From positions 1 to 50,520 of the forward strand of contig CAJWAR010000028.1 in the NCBI GenBank assembly GCA_913020445.1: a stretch of DNA of 50,520 bases, given 5' to 3'. The stretch's first letter is position 1. Every line of letters starts with the position of its first letter. Shown one piece after another: positions 15,421 through 23,008 of this stretch. The DNA comes from an uncultured Rhodospirillaceae bacterium (GTDB lineage: Bacteria > Pseudomonadota > Alphaproteobacteria > Rhodospirillales > UBA2165). The position numbers and the translations under genes are program-made. The notes beneath the pieces were generated by a model that was not told the DNA's origin, did no database searches, and saw nothing but the letters and a program-made list of their open reading frames with translations.

Positions 15421-17070
15421 TTAGCCGACAATTGGCTGGGCGATGATCCAAAGACTGAACATAGTATAGCCGACCATCAGCACAATCATCGGAATTTGAC
15501 TAACCAGGGCGCGCCCGCGTTCGCCGTAATAATTAAGCGCTTCCGCATGCGCGATGTAGACCGCGACGACGTGCCCGGTGACGATCAGGATCACCGAAAA
15601 AAACCAGACAAATTTTGCATTAATCAAGGTGATGTCTGTCTTGTAGCCCGCCGTGCCAAACAAATTCCAGCCATAACCAAATGGATCAGACAATTGCCTG
15701 ATAACCAACTGCCCTTCGATCGCCAAGAGCGAAATATAGTGAGAGAGGTGGTAAGCAATAGAGATCGGCACAATTGATAAAACGAGAAGGGGGGCAAGTT
15801 TTAGCAAGCTCCTGAGGTCATCACCGAGGATAGCAATCTGCCAGATGAATAAGAGATAGACACCGACAAACATCAGCGGGAAAGAAATCAAACCCGACGT
15901 ATCGACTAAAGAAATACCAAACGTGCCAAGACCGCCACCGGTGACCTCTTGAATGAAATAATAGTATTTGAGCGCGGTTTGTTTGAACAAACCGGTTTCC
16001 GTAAAGCCGTCATAAGTGACCGTCGAGAGCAGCAGCAGGACAAAAATCATCAGCGTGAAAGAAGGTTGTTCACCGGAACTTGGGCTGAATCTTAAGCCAA
16101 ATCCAGGCGGGCGGAGGTTCCACTCTATTTTTTCAGGTTCGGCCTCGTCGGGCACTCTAATTTCGGTAATGGCAAAGCGGGCGAACAAACTGTAGACGAC
16201 CGAAAAGCACTCACCATATTTAAGCCAAGTCGTGCGACCGTAGATCAACATGCCAAGGAACGTAATCGCGCTATAAATAGTGAGCACCGTTGCGACTTTG
16301 CTGGGAGAACTGGCGCCGGACCAATTAATCTCCAGCCAGGCATAGGCGAGGAAGAATATAAATGCCGGCCAATAGCCGAGGGCGCGAGGATAAGCGGCGT
16401 TAAACGATAACGGGCCGTTAAAAAATATACTTTTGGCTTTCTCGGCGTAGCTGAATAACGCGTTCCAGGGATTAATCAACGCCCAGAAATTGCCCAGCAA
16501 AGAACAGATAAACGCCAACCCGACCCAGGCAATCACCCAGACCATGACGATGGTGGGGTTTTTGAGCGGGCTTTGATGGCCCCAAAAGCCGGTCGCAATA
16601 ATGAGAATAAACAAACAGGTGAAAACCAGCCGAACCAGGCCGGTTGTCATGGGATGGGCGAGCAGCCGGCCAAGTGGATTATTCAGCAGGTTATAACGCG
16701 GATAGAGTCCCGGCGGCGGATTATGACGAATAAAAAATGCCATAACGATAAACGATAGAAAAACCGCTGCGGCTCCACCCCAAATGAACATCCACAGCGG
16801 CAGCGGTAAATCATAGCGCTGCCCGAAGGCATGCGCCTCGGCGGGCAGGGGAGATATAATGATTAGGGTGAAAATAATAAAAGCGCATTTATTTAAAGCC
16901 CCCCCACCTAACCTCCCCCTCGGAGGGGGGAGGGATTTCTTTTCTGGATGGCAAAATCTGACCAAGTCTCGCTGAGTAGTAGAAGGGACAGTAATGTTTA
17001 TACAGCTATCCCCCCTCCCCTGGAGGGAGGGGGTTAGGGGGAGGGGGATTTGATTTGGTAATTTTTGCAT
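15421..17070 (-). CDS. polytopic membrane protein with in-frame repeat insertion
   Basis: This 549-residue protein has about a dozen membrane segments. The mature part starts AHAFGQRYDLPLPLWMFIWGG, a pattern of proteins sometimes labelled 'fenitrothion hydrolase' in databases; the function is unproven. The start ATG at 17070 directly follows the stop of the cupredoxin-like gene (a TTG at 17073 also touches it). Residues about 8-57 are translated from the C-rich repeat at 16899-17047. Without that segment the N-terminus would be MQKLPNQ joined to LNKCAFIIFTLIIISPLPAEA, an ordinary signal peptide. The C-rich element therefore seems to have entered the signal-peptide region without closing the frame. 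I find no later ATG, GTG or TTG start before the hydrophobic core. Confidence 0.75.
   Translation of the reverse strand: MQKLPNQIPLPLTPSLQGRGDSCINITVPSTTQRDLVRFCHPEKKSLPPPRGRLGGGALNKCAFIIFTLIIISPLPAEAHAFGQRYDLPLPLWMFIWGGAAAVFLSFIVMAFFIRHNPPPGLYPRYNLLNNPLGRLLAHPMTTGLVRLVFTCLFILIIATGFWGHQSPLKNPTIVMVWVIAWVGLAFICSLLGNFWALINPWNALFSYAEKAKSIFFNGPLSFNAAYPRALGYWPAFIFFLAYAWLEINWSGASSPSKVATVLTIYSAITFLGMLIYGRTTWLKYGECFSVVYSLFARFAITEIRVPDEAEPEKIEWNLRPPGFGLRFSPSSGEQPSFTLMIFVLLLLSTVTYDGFTETGLFKQTALKYYYFIQEVTGGGLGTFGISLVDTSGLISFPLMFVGVYLLFIWQIAILGDDLRSLLKLAPLLVLSIVPISIAYHLSHYISLLAIEGQLVIRQLSDPFGYGWNLFGTAGYKTDITLINAKFVWFFSVILIVTGHVVAVYIAHAEALNYYGERGRALVSQIPMIVLMVGYTMFSLWIIAQPIVG
16899..17047. repeat. C-rich nested palindromic repeat, copy 2, inside a coding frame
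   Basis: The left end CCCCCCCACCTAACC is followed by a CCTCCCCCTCGGAGGGGGGAGG palindrome. The right end mirrors it: CCCCCTCCCCTGGAGGGAGG, then GGGTTAGGGGGAGGGGG. It has the same organisation as copies 1 and 3 but a longer, unrelated core of about 75 bases. About 149 bases, close to 50 codons, are read open in the frame of the membrane-protein gene on the minus strand. Confidence 0.75.
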
Positions 17071-17073
17071 CAA

Positions 17074-17463
17074 CTACTTCGGATGGACTTCGATATAGAA
17101 CAACGCGCCGGTGCCGTGGCTGTGTCCTTTTTTCTCACCAAAGCCGTGCGATGTCACGGGAAACCGGCCGGTTGCTTTGGCATAAAATTTCATGGTCAGC
17201 GTTTCTCCCGGCGTCACTGTCTTCTCAATGTCATAGCCATGCAAATGCAGTTTTACTTTCTCATCGGTCCGCCATTTGAGCTCAACTTGATCGCCCTGCT
17301 TAAATCGAATGGTTTGTTTGCCCTGAACTTTACGATGGCTGATGGTGATCGTATGAACTGATGTATTTTGGGCCCACGCTTTCCCAGCAAGTTTAACGGT
17401 ATCGAGTGTTTGGAAAGTAACTGCCGTCAAGAAGGTCAAAATGACGTATTTCGAATATCTCAT
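17074..17463 (-). CDS. secreted cupredoxin-like protein
   Basis: This 129-residue protein has a signal peptide (MRYSKYVILTFLTAVTFQ..., cleavage near KAWA-Q). A small beta-sandwich follows whose pattern HLHGYDIEKTVTPGETLTMKFYAKATGRFPVTSHGFG is that of cupredoxin-like periplasmic proteins, with candidate copper ligands among the histidines. A normal blue-copper cysteine is not seen. An alternative ATG at 17493 would add ten residues; 17463 is preferred because it gives a cleaner signal peptide and has GAGAA nearby. It touches the downstream membrane-protein gene (stop then start), so the two act together, perhaps in metal or redox handling at the membrane. Confidence 0.7.
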   Translation of the reverse strand: MRYSKYVILTFLTAVTFQTLDTVKLAGKAWAQNTSVHTITISHRKVQGKQTIRFKQGDQVELKWRTDEKVKLHLHGYDIEKTVTPGETLTMKFYAKATGRFPVTSHGFGEKKGHSHGTGALFYIEVHPK

Positions 17464-17560
17464 ATTTCTCACGACGTAATTGTAAGTTCTCATTTCAACA
17501 TCTATAACCGTTAAAACGCAACTGATCGACCCAAATATCGGTGATAATGCGTATTTTAGG

Positions 17561-17572
17561 TCTTATATAAGA
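17561..17572. promoter_or_regulatory. TCTTATATAAGA operator 2
   Basis: Perfect copy of the 12-base palindrome, just upstream of the TTGACA box at 17581. With operator 3 (56 bases away, centre to centre) it brackets the promoter of the Gfo/Idh-TctB-TctA operon. It also lies about 98 bases upstream of the divergent cupredoxin-like gene, which it might affect as well. Confidence 0.75.
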
Positions 17573-17580
17573 CTCAGTTC

Positions 17581-17608
17581 TTGACACCGCACGATCAATG
17601 AATATAGG
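17581..17608 (+). promoter_or_regulatory. sigma-70-type promoter of the Gfo/Idh-Tct operon
   Basis: A perfect TTGACA at 17581-17586, a 16-base spacer and TATAGG at 17603-17608. The predicted transcript start, around 17615, falls at the edge of operator 3, and operator 2 lies just upstream of the -35 box. This is a classic layout for a repressed promoter with possible looping. Confidence 0.6.
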
Positions 17609-17616
17609 TTGCGCAC

Positions 17617-17628
17617 TCTTATATAAGA
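17617..17628. promoter_or_regulatory. TCTTATATAAGA operator 3
   Basis: Perfect copy of the palindrome with ACTC-type left flank (ACTCTTATATAAGACT), placed just after the predicted -10 box and 37 bases upstream of the Gfo/Idh start codon at 17666. Confidence 0.75.
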
Positions 17629-17665
17629 CTTAACAATAAGCCACGACTTAAATCAGGGGATCTTA

Positions 17666-18730
17666 ATGAAACAAATCAATGTAGGCGTCATCGGGACCGG
17701 CTGGTGTGGTGGTATTCGCGCCAATACCTGTGCCGCCAGCGCGCTGGTGAAAGATCTTCACATCGCAGAAATCAGCCCGGAGCGTCTTCAAGAAGTTAAG
17801 AAACTAACCGATCCTGTATCGGCGACAACCGATTACAAGGAACTTCTGCAAAACGATGACATTGATGCCTATTTTATTTCAGCGACCCCTGAAGACATTC
17901 ATTATCCGATTGCCAAGGATTGCATCCTAGCCGGCAAACATGTGTTTCTTGAGAAACCATTATCACTCACCTTGGCCGAAGCCGATGAGCTGGTCGATTT
18001 GGCCGAGCAGAATGGCGTTAAATTTACCATCGGGTATTCCCAGCGTTTCAATCCGAAATTCGCCTACGTAAAAAAGAGCCTCAGTGACGGCACGCTGGGC
18101 AAACCGGTTGCCGCTGTCGTAAGCCGTCATATTACGCGCGGTCTTGGCACCAAAATCGGTGGCCGTATTAAGCTTTCGCCGGCCGCGATGGAAGCAACTC
18201 ATGATTTGGATTTCCTGCTCTGGTGTCTGGAGCCGGCTAAACCGATCCGGGTTTATTCTCAATCCGCTTATGGCGCGATGAAAGATGTCACCGGTCTTGA
18301 AGATGCACAATGGACGATGGTGACACTCGATAACGGTGTTGTGCTGACGATTGGCGCCGGCTGGACGATGCCGCCCGGTCATCCCAATTTTTCCGGCACT
18401 TGGATCGAGTTCACCGGCACTGAGGGTATGCTGATCATTGATGACACCCACAGAGATGTGATTTTAAATACCATGAAAAATGGTATTCGCTTGCCAATGT
18501 CATCGATGCCGGGTGAGCAAGTGGAACATGTCTTTGCCGGACCAATGCAAAATGAAGGTGTTCATTTCCTGGAAGCCGTTGCTATGGACCGTCCGGTTAT
18601 GGTGACGCCGAGGCAGGCCCGCCAGGTGATGGAAGTATATATGGCAGCTGATTTATCAGTTGAGCGGAATGAACCTGTCACTCTGCCATTAAACTCTAAT
18701 GACATGTCATCACTTCGAATTCCGAGCTAA
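17666..18730 (+). CDS. Gfo/Idh/MocA-family oxidoreductase
   Basis: This 354-residue NAD(P)-dependent dehydrogenase has an N-terminal Rossmann fold (VGVIGTGWCGGIRA, residues 6-19) and the family hallmark lysine-proline motif HVFLEKPLSLTL near residue 95. The C-terminal alpha/beta domain carries EATHDLDFLLW, supplying the usual active-site aspartate and histidine. The segment TGTEGMLIIDDTHRDVIL recurs almost unchanged in the protein at 28079-29209, showing that the two are paralogues. Typical substrates are sugars, inositols or sugar acids. It is the first gene of the operon with tctB and tctA, under operators 2 and 3, with AGGGGATCTTA before the ATG. Confidence 0.92.
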   Translation: MKQINVGVIGTGWCGGIRANTCAASALVKDLHIAEISPERLQEVKKLTDPVSATTDYKELLQNDDIDAYFISATPEDIHYPIAKDCILAGKHVFLEKPLSLTLAEADELVDLAEQNGVKFTIGYSQRFNPKFAYVKKSLSDGTLGKPVAAVVSRHITRGLGTKIGGRIKLSPAAMEATHDLDFLLWCLEPAKPIRVYSQSAYGAMKDVTGLEDAQWTMVTLDNGVVLTIGAGWTMPPGHPNFSGTWIEFTGTEGMLIIDDTHRDVILNTMKNGIRLPMSSMPGEQVEHVFAGPMQNEGVHFLEAVAMDRPVMVTPRQARQVMEVYMAADLSVERNEPVTLPLNSNDMSSLRIPS

Positions 18731-18751
18731 AAGAAAACTGGACCTGGATTT

Positions 18752-19273
18752 ATGGATCAAGTTGTAAAAAAGAAGTTTAATTTTAACACTGTTTCAGCGA
18801 TCTTTTTTATCGCCTTGGCAATCATTCTATATTTGATCATACCAAGTCAGATTGATAAGCCGTTGATCCAATTGTCTTTCGGACAATTCAATCTGCCGCC
18901 CGAGCTATTCCCTCAAATCGTCGCTGGCTGCATGTTGGTGCTCGGTGTCTGGTTTTTTTATAAAAGCTTTTCGCTTGAGCAAACCAACGATTTGTTCGGG
19001 TTAGATAAAGAGGCACTCATCAATGTTACGTTAACACTGATAATGATGGCAATTTACGTGCCACTAATGGTTAATCTCGGCTTCGTTGTTGGTAGTGCCA
19101 TTTTAATTATCGCCATGTCGACTTATTTCGGCAACCGCAATTATTATGCTGCCGTGTTAATTGGAATATTCTTGCCAATGCTGATGTTTGTAACTTTTCG
19201 GCGCCTGTTGTTGGTGGAACTTCCACCATTCCCGATTGATATTTATCCGTTGACCAACTGGTCACTCATATAG
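18752..19273 (+). CDS. tctB: tripartite tricarboxylate transporter small membrane subunit TctB
   Basis: This 173-residue inner-membrane protein has four hydrophobic segments, and its size and position directly before TctA fit TctB. The first segment is IFFIALAIILYLIIP; the pattern LPPELFPQIVAGCMLVLGVWFFYKS is typical of the family. With TctA and the periplasmic TctC it forms a sodium- or proton-coupled importer of carboxylates. It starts 21 bases after the Gfo/Idh stop, so it belongs to the same transcript. Confidence 0.88.
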   Translation: MDQVVKKKFNFNTVSAIFFIALAIILYLIIPSQIDKPLIQLSFGQFNLPPELFPQIVAGCMLVLGVWFFYKSFSLEQTNDLFGLDKEALINVTLTLIMMAIYVPLMVNLGFVVGSAILIIAMSTYFGNRNYYAAVLIGIFLPMLMFVTFRRLLLVELPPFPIDIYPLTNWSLI

Positions 19274-19324
19274 CCCACCAGAAAATGTCGGGTGATACAG
19301 AGAATTTTGGAGTTTAGAACCTAA

Positions 19325-20830
19325 ATGTTTGAATCATTTATCGAAGGTATCGGCCTAGCACTTCGCGTGGATACGATGCTTTATATGTCGGGTGGGTTGT
19401 TTCTCGGCATGTTCGTCGGTGCGCTGCCGGGCTTTACGACCTTGATGGCGATGGCGATCCTATTGCCGATCTCGTTTTTCCTTGATCCATTATTGGGCAT
19501 TCCATTTTTAATCGGCGTCTACAAAGGCGGGATCTATGGTGGCTCTATCCCGGCCATATTGGTATCGATGCCGGGAACCGGGGCAGCCGTGGCGACAACC
19601 TTTGACGGGCCCGCGCTAACGAAAAAAGGTCAGGCTCGAAAAGCTTTAGAGATGGCCCTGTTCTCATCGGTTACCGGTGATCTTACCAGCGATATTATTA
19701 CCATTGCCCTGATCGGCCCAATCGCTGCGGTGGCGTTGCTGTTAGGGCCGCCTGAGTTGGCAGCGATTTTGTTGCTGGCCCTGATCGTGATTTCGGCGAC
19801 GTCAAGCGGCGTTTTTGTCAAAGGCCTGTTGATGCTGGTCATTGGTTTGTTCTTTGGCATGATCGGCCAGGACCCTATCGGCGCGCTGTCGCGCTTTTCC
19901 TTCGGCATAATCGAGATCGAGTCTGGCATTCCGCTCTTGCCAATGCTGATTGGTGTTTTTGCGTTGCCGGAAATATTCGTCAATATTGAAAAGCGCGCCT
20001 CGGCGTTTATCAAAGCCGAAGATCTCAAAATTAGAGGTGATCGACTGACCTGGTCGGAGTTTAAAAGCTGTGGCCGCACCATTGCGCGCTCGACCATGAT
20101 CGGCACATCGATCGGTATGATCCCGGGCGTTGGTCAGGTGGTTGCCGCCTTCATGGGGTATGCAGCGGCTAAAAGCGCATCGACCCATCCAGAGACTTTT
20201 GGCGAGGGTGAGATTGAGGGCATTGCGGCGGCGGAAGCTGCCAATAATGCGGTGAATGGACCAACTTTGGTGCCGTTGCTGACGCTTGGTATTCCGGGGG
20301 ACAATCTGACGGTTATTCTGGTCGGTGCTTTCATCGCCCAAGGAATGCGACCAGGTCCGCTATTGATGGAAGAACAGGCGCCGCTGGTTTTCGCCATTTT
20401 GGTGGCAATGGTGCTCGCGAATATTTTGTTCCTCGGCATTGGTTACGTTTGTATTCCGTTTTTTGCCAAAGTGGTGACGATCCGAAAATCCTTTTTGCTG
20501 CCCTTAACTCTGGTCTTTGCCTTTGCCGGCACCTGGGTGTTTCGGGCGCAGCCGTTTGATTTGGGTGTTTTGGTGTTCTTTGGCGCGTTTGGTTATATCG
20601 CCAAGAAACTGCATTTTGATGTTACGCCAATGGCCATGGGCTTTATTCTCGGGCCAACGCTCGAATATTCGTTTGGCCAAAGCGTCACACTTTCAAGCGG
20701 AAATCTCCTTCCCTATATGCTGTTTGAACGGCCTATCACCGGCGTTATTTTCGCCATTACGCCAATCGTGACGTACCTGATGTGGCGCCGTTCGGCACGA
20801 TTGAGAAAGCAATTCGGGACCGAAGAATGA
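19325..20830 (+). CDS. tctA: tripartite tricarboxylate transporter large membrane subunit TctA
   Basis: This 501-residue polytopic permease has the TctA signatures: GMFVGALPGFTTLMAMAILLP (residues about 30-50), YGGSIPAILVSMPGTGAAVATTFDG, and in the second half GMIPGVGQVVAAFMGY and NNAVNGPTLVPLLTLGIPGD, reflecting the internal repeat of the family. Length and about eleven or twelve membrane segments are normal. It follows tctB by 51 bases, and a possible weak ribosome-binding site (TTGGAGTTTAG) is upstream. Gene order is B-A-C instead of the common C-B-A, with tctC on its own promoter. Confidence 0.93.
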   Translation: MFESFIEGIGLALRVDTMLYMSGGLFLGMFVGALPGFTTLMAMAILLPISFFLDPLLGIPFLIGVYKGGIYGGSIPAILVSMPGTGAAVATTFDGPALTKKGQARKALEMALFSSVTGDLTSDIITIALIGPIAAVALLLGPPELAAILLLALIVISATSSGVFVKGLLMLVIGLFFGMIGQDPIGALSRFSFGIIEIESGIPLLPMLIGVFALPEIFVNIEKRASAFIKAEDLKIRGDRLTWSEFKSCGRTIARSTMIGTSIGMIPGVGQVVAAFMGYAAAKSASTHPETFGEGEIEGIAAAEAANNAVNGPTLVPLLTLGIPGDNLTVILVGAFIAQGMRPGPLLMEEQAPLVFAILVAMVLANILFLGIGYVCIPFFAKVVTIRKSFLLPLTLVFAFAGTWVFRAQPFDLGVLVFFGAFGYIAKKLHFDVTPMAMGFILGPTLEYSFGQSVTLSSGNLLPYMLFERPITGVIFAITPIVTYLMWRRSARLRKQFGTEE

Positions 20831-20897
20831 TGATTTAAAGAAAGTTCTAGTACCGAACAAATCCCTGAATTTCTTGGGAAAATAGCGGTATTAGGAC

Positions 20898-20933
20898 TTG
20901 ACGAAGGCTTTACCCCTGATGTCTTATATAAGA
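20898..20933 (+). promoter_or_regulatory. tctC promoter with TCTTATATAAGA operator 4
   Basis: TTGACG at 20898-20903 is a good -35 box. After 18 bases, TCTTAT at 20922-20927 could serve as the -10 box and is itself the left half of the perfect palindrome TCTTATATAAGA at 20922-20933. The operator therefore overlaps the -10 region, 82 bases before the tctC start at 21016. Its own regulated promoter would let the solute receptor be made in excess over the permease. Confidence 0.65.
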
Positions 20934-21015
20934 GTCAATAAGGGGATTGAAGACGCTCTTTAAGCCGATAGGTTTTGGGGCAGTAAATTTAAACCTACTA
21001 CAGAGAGGAAAGAAA

Positions 21016-21978
21016 ATGCGGATACGCAATTTAACCAAACTTCTTCTGGGGGCAGTTCTTGCTTTGGGCTTGTCGATTGACGACGTTAAAGCTGAATATC
21101 CAGAAAAACCGATTACACTTGTGCTACCTGTTGGTGCTGGCGGATCACACGATCGTAACGCTCGTGTCTTCACCAGTGTTATTCCAACCTATCTCGGCAA
21201 CGCCATCATCGTTAAATTGATGCCAGGCGCTTCCGGTCAAACCGGTACAGCTAATGTCGCCCGTGCAAAACCGGACGGCTATACCTTGCTGTTCACGCAC
21301 AACTATTTTGATCAACTGCAAAAGCATGTCAAAAAATTGCCGTATAATACCGACAAAGATTTTATCACCGTTGGTAAATTGAATTCCGGTAATTTCTCCG
21401 TCATCGTTCATGGCAACAGCCCATACAAATCCTGGGGTCAGCTGGTTGCCTTTGCAAAGAAAAATCCTGGTAAGTTGAAATTTGCTCATTCCGGTAACTG
21501 GGGTGCAACCCATGCTCCGGCATTGCAGCTTTTCACCGAAGCCGGTATCGCCAAAAGCATCGTTATGGTGCCTTATAAAGGCGGCGGACCTTCTATGCGT
21601 GGTTTCCTGGCTCGCGAAGCTGATTTCACCATGCAGTTCAAATCAACGATCTTGGGTCAAAAAGGTAAAGTCCGGGTGCTTATCAGTGCCGGTACCAAAA
21701 CTGCCTTCAAAGGCGTGCCGACCTTTAAAGACCTTGGCTACACCTCAGACATCGGTTTGATGCACCGCGTTATTATGGCGCCGCGCAATATTCCAGCTGA
21801 TCGTCTTGCCAAACTCCGGGGCGCATTACTCAAAGTGCAAAAAGACAAAACCTACAAACGCCTGATTAAAGCCATCGGTGAAATTACCGATTATGTTGAT
21901 GGTGCTGCTTACGAAAAACAGCGCCCAGCACAAAGCAAAGCTTATAAAGCTATGATCTCGGGCTTGATGAAAAAATAA
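21016..21978 (+). CDS. tctC: tripartite tricarboxylate transporter solute receptor TctC (Bug family)
   Basis: This 320-residue periplasmic binding protein has a signal peptide (MRIRNLTKLLLGAVLALGLS, cleavage after residue 26, KA-EYPEKP). The Bug/TctC hallmarks are YPEKPITLVLPVGAGGSHD, PGASGQTGTANVARAKPDGYTLL, KSWGQLVAFAKKNPGKLKFAHSG (in overlapping parts) and MVPYKGGGPSMRGFLAREADF. The ATG at 21016 follows GAGAGGAAAG; an upstream TTG would only add a non-signal extension. The ligand is likely a carboxylate and cannot be specified. A terminator follows at 22004-22041. Confidence 0.93.
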   Translation: MRIRNLTKLLLGAVLALGLSIDDVKAEYPEKPITLVLPVGAGGSHDRNARVFTSVIPTYLGNAIIVKLMPGASGQTGTANVARAKPDGYTLLFTHNYFDQLQKHVKKLPYNTDKDFITVGKLNSGNFSVIVHGNSPYKSWGQLVAFAKKNPGKLKFAHSGNWGATHAPALQLFTEAGIAKSIVMVPYKGGGPSMRGFLAREADFTMQFKSTILGQKGKVRVLISAGTKTAFKGVPTFKDLGYTSDIGLMHRVIMAPRNIPADRLAKLRGALLKVQKDKTYKRLIKAIGEITDYVDGAAYEKQRPAQSKAYKAMISGLMKK

Positions 21979-22003
21979 TCATCAGACTTTATATTTAAGA
22001 ATT

Positions 22004-22041
22004 AATGGCACCTTCGGCAACGGGGGTGCCATTTTCTTTTT
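22004..22041 (+). terminator. intrinsic terminator of tctC
   Basis: AATGGCACC at 22004-22012 pairs perfectly with GGTGCCATT at 22025-22033, with a 12-base loop and TTCTTTTT following. It probably separates the abundant tctC transcript from the DctP-like gene starting at 22081, with partial read-through possible. Confidence 0.85.
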
Positions 22042-22080
22042 GGGCGTGTAGTCTTGAAAAAACAAATGGGGGAATGGGGC

Positions 22081-23004
22081 GTGTCTGATCTATCGTTTCG
22101 GTTCGGCGGTTATCAAAATCCAACATCGATACTCAATCGTTCCGGTGCAGCGTTGGGCGAGGCGCTTAAGGCGCGCCTGGGAGAGGATATCGGCTACGTT
22201 CTGGATGGTGATATCACTCAATTGGGTCACAAGACCGGCGTTCTAATCACCTTGACCGAAAGTGGTGAGCTGACGTTCTGCTATATGTCGACGAATTATT
22301 TTTCCTCCGAATTGCCGATGGTGAGCGTGCTCGATTTGCCGTTTACCTATAATGATAGGGAAAAGGAGCACGCTATGCTTGATGGCGAGTTGGGGAATCG
22401 CGTGCGCGCTGGTATTGAGGGGGCGCATCCTGATTTAAAAATTCTCCATTTCTGGGATAACGGCTACCGGCATTTCTCTAACCGTGTGCGGCCGATCCGG
22501 GAGCCCAAAGACTGTGAAGGCATTCGCACCCGTACCTTGCCGAGCGAGTTTCAAGGCCGCATCTATCGCCGTCTGGGATTTGAGCCGGTGATGATGAACA
22601 TCAAACAGTTTATTGCCGAAATTGAAACCGGCGACCTCGATGGTCAGGACAACCCGCTGACCAATATCTACCATTTCAATGTTCACAAATACCATCGCTA
22701 CATTACGCTGACGGGCCATATACTGGGCGTCTGTGGGCTTTATGTGAACCGGGCGCGCTATGAAGGCTGGCCGGATGACGTGCGGGCCGCGGTTGACGGG
22801 GCGGCGCTGGAGGCGACCAAAATTCAACGCACTCTGGCCGCCGAGGAAGACATCGAATTGCTTAAAAAATTCGACCCGGCAGAAAATGAAATCACTCACT
22901 TAACCGATGACGAGCGGCAGAAATTCATTGACGCGGTGATGCCGATCATCGACGAACAACGCGCCATCATCGGCGATGAGTTGGTGGATCTGGCGCTTGG
23001 TTAA
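22081..23004 (+). CDS. TRAP-type DctP-like solute-binding protein without signal peptide
   Basis: This protein of about 307 residues has the DctP/TRAP receptor fold: SELPMVSVLDLPFTYNDRE, LKILHFWDNGYRHFSNRVRP and the ligand-arginine-type segment CEGIRTRTLPSEFQGRIYRRLG. A helix-rich C-terminus follows. No start gives a signal peptide. The GTG at 22081 has GGGGGA at 22068-22073 and is preferred; an in-frame ATG at 22066 and a TTG at 22054 only add a few polar residues. No DctQ or DctM membrane gene is in the window. It is either a cytoplasmic ligand-binding protein or a receptor that lost its leader. It is placed among the TTT and dehydrogenase genes and ends four bases from the convergent dehydrogenase gene. 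Confidence 0.8.
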   Translation: MSDLSFRFGGYQNPTSILNRSGAALGEALKARLGEDIGYVLDGDITQLGHKTGVLITLTESGELTFCYMSTNYFSSELPMVSVLDLPFTYNDREKEHAMLDGELGNRVRAGIEGAHPDLKILHFWDNGYRHFSNRVRPIREPKDCEGIRTRTLPSEFQGRIYRRLGFEPVMMNIKQFIAEIETGDLDGQDNPLTNIYHFNVHKYHRYITLTGHILGVCGLYVNRARYEGWPDDVRAAVDGAALEATKIQRTLAAEEDIELLKKFDPAENEITHLTDDERQKFIDAVMPIIDEQRAIIGDELVDLALG

Positions 23005-23008
23005 TAAG

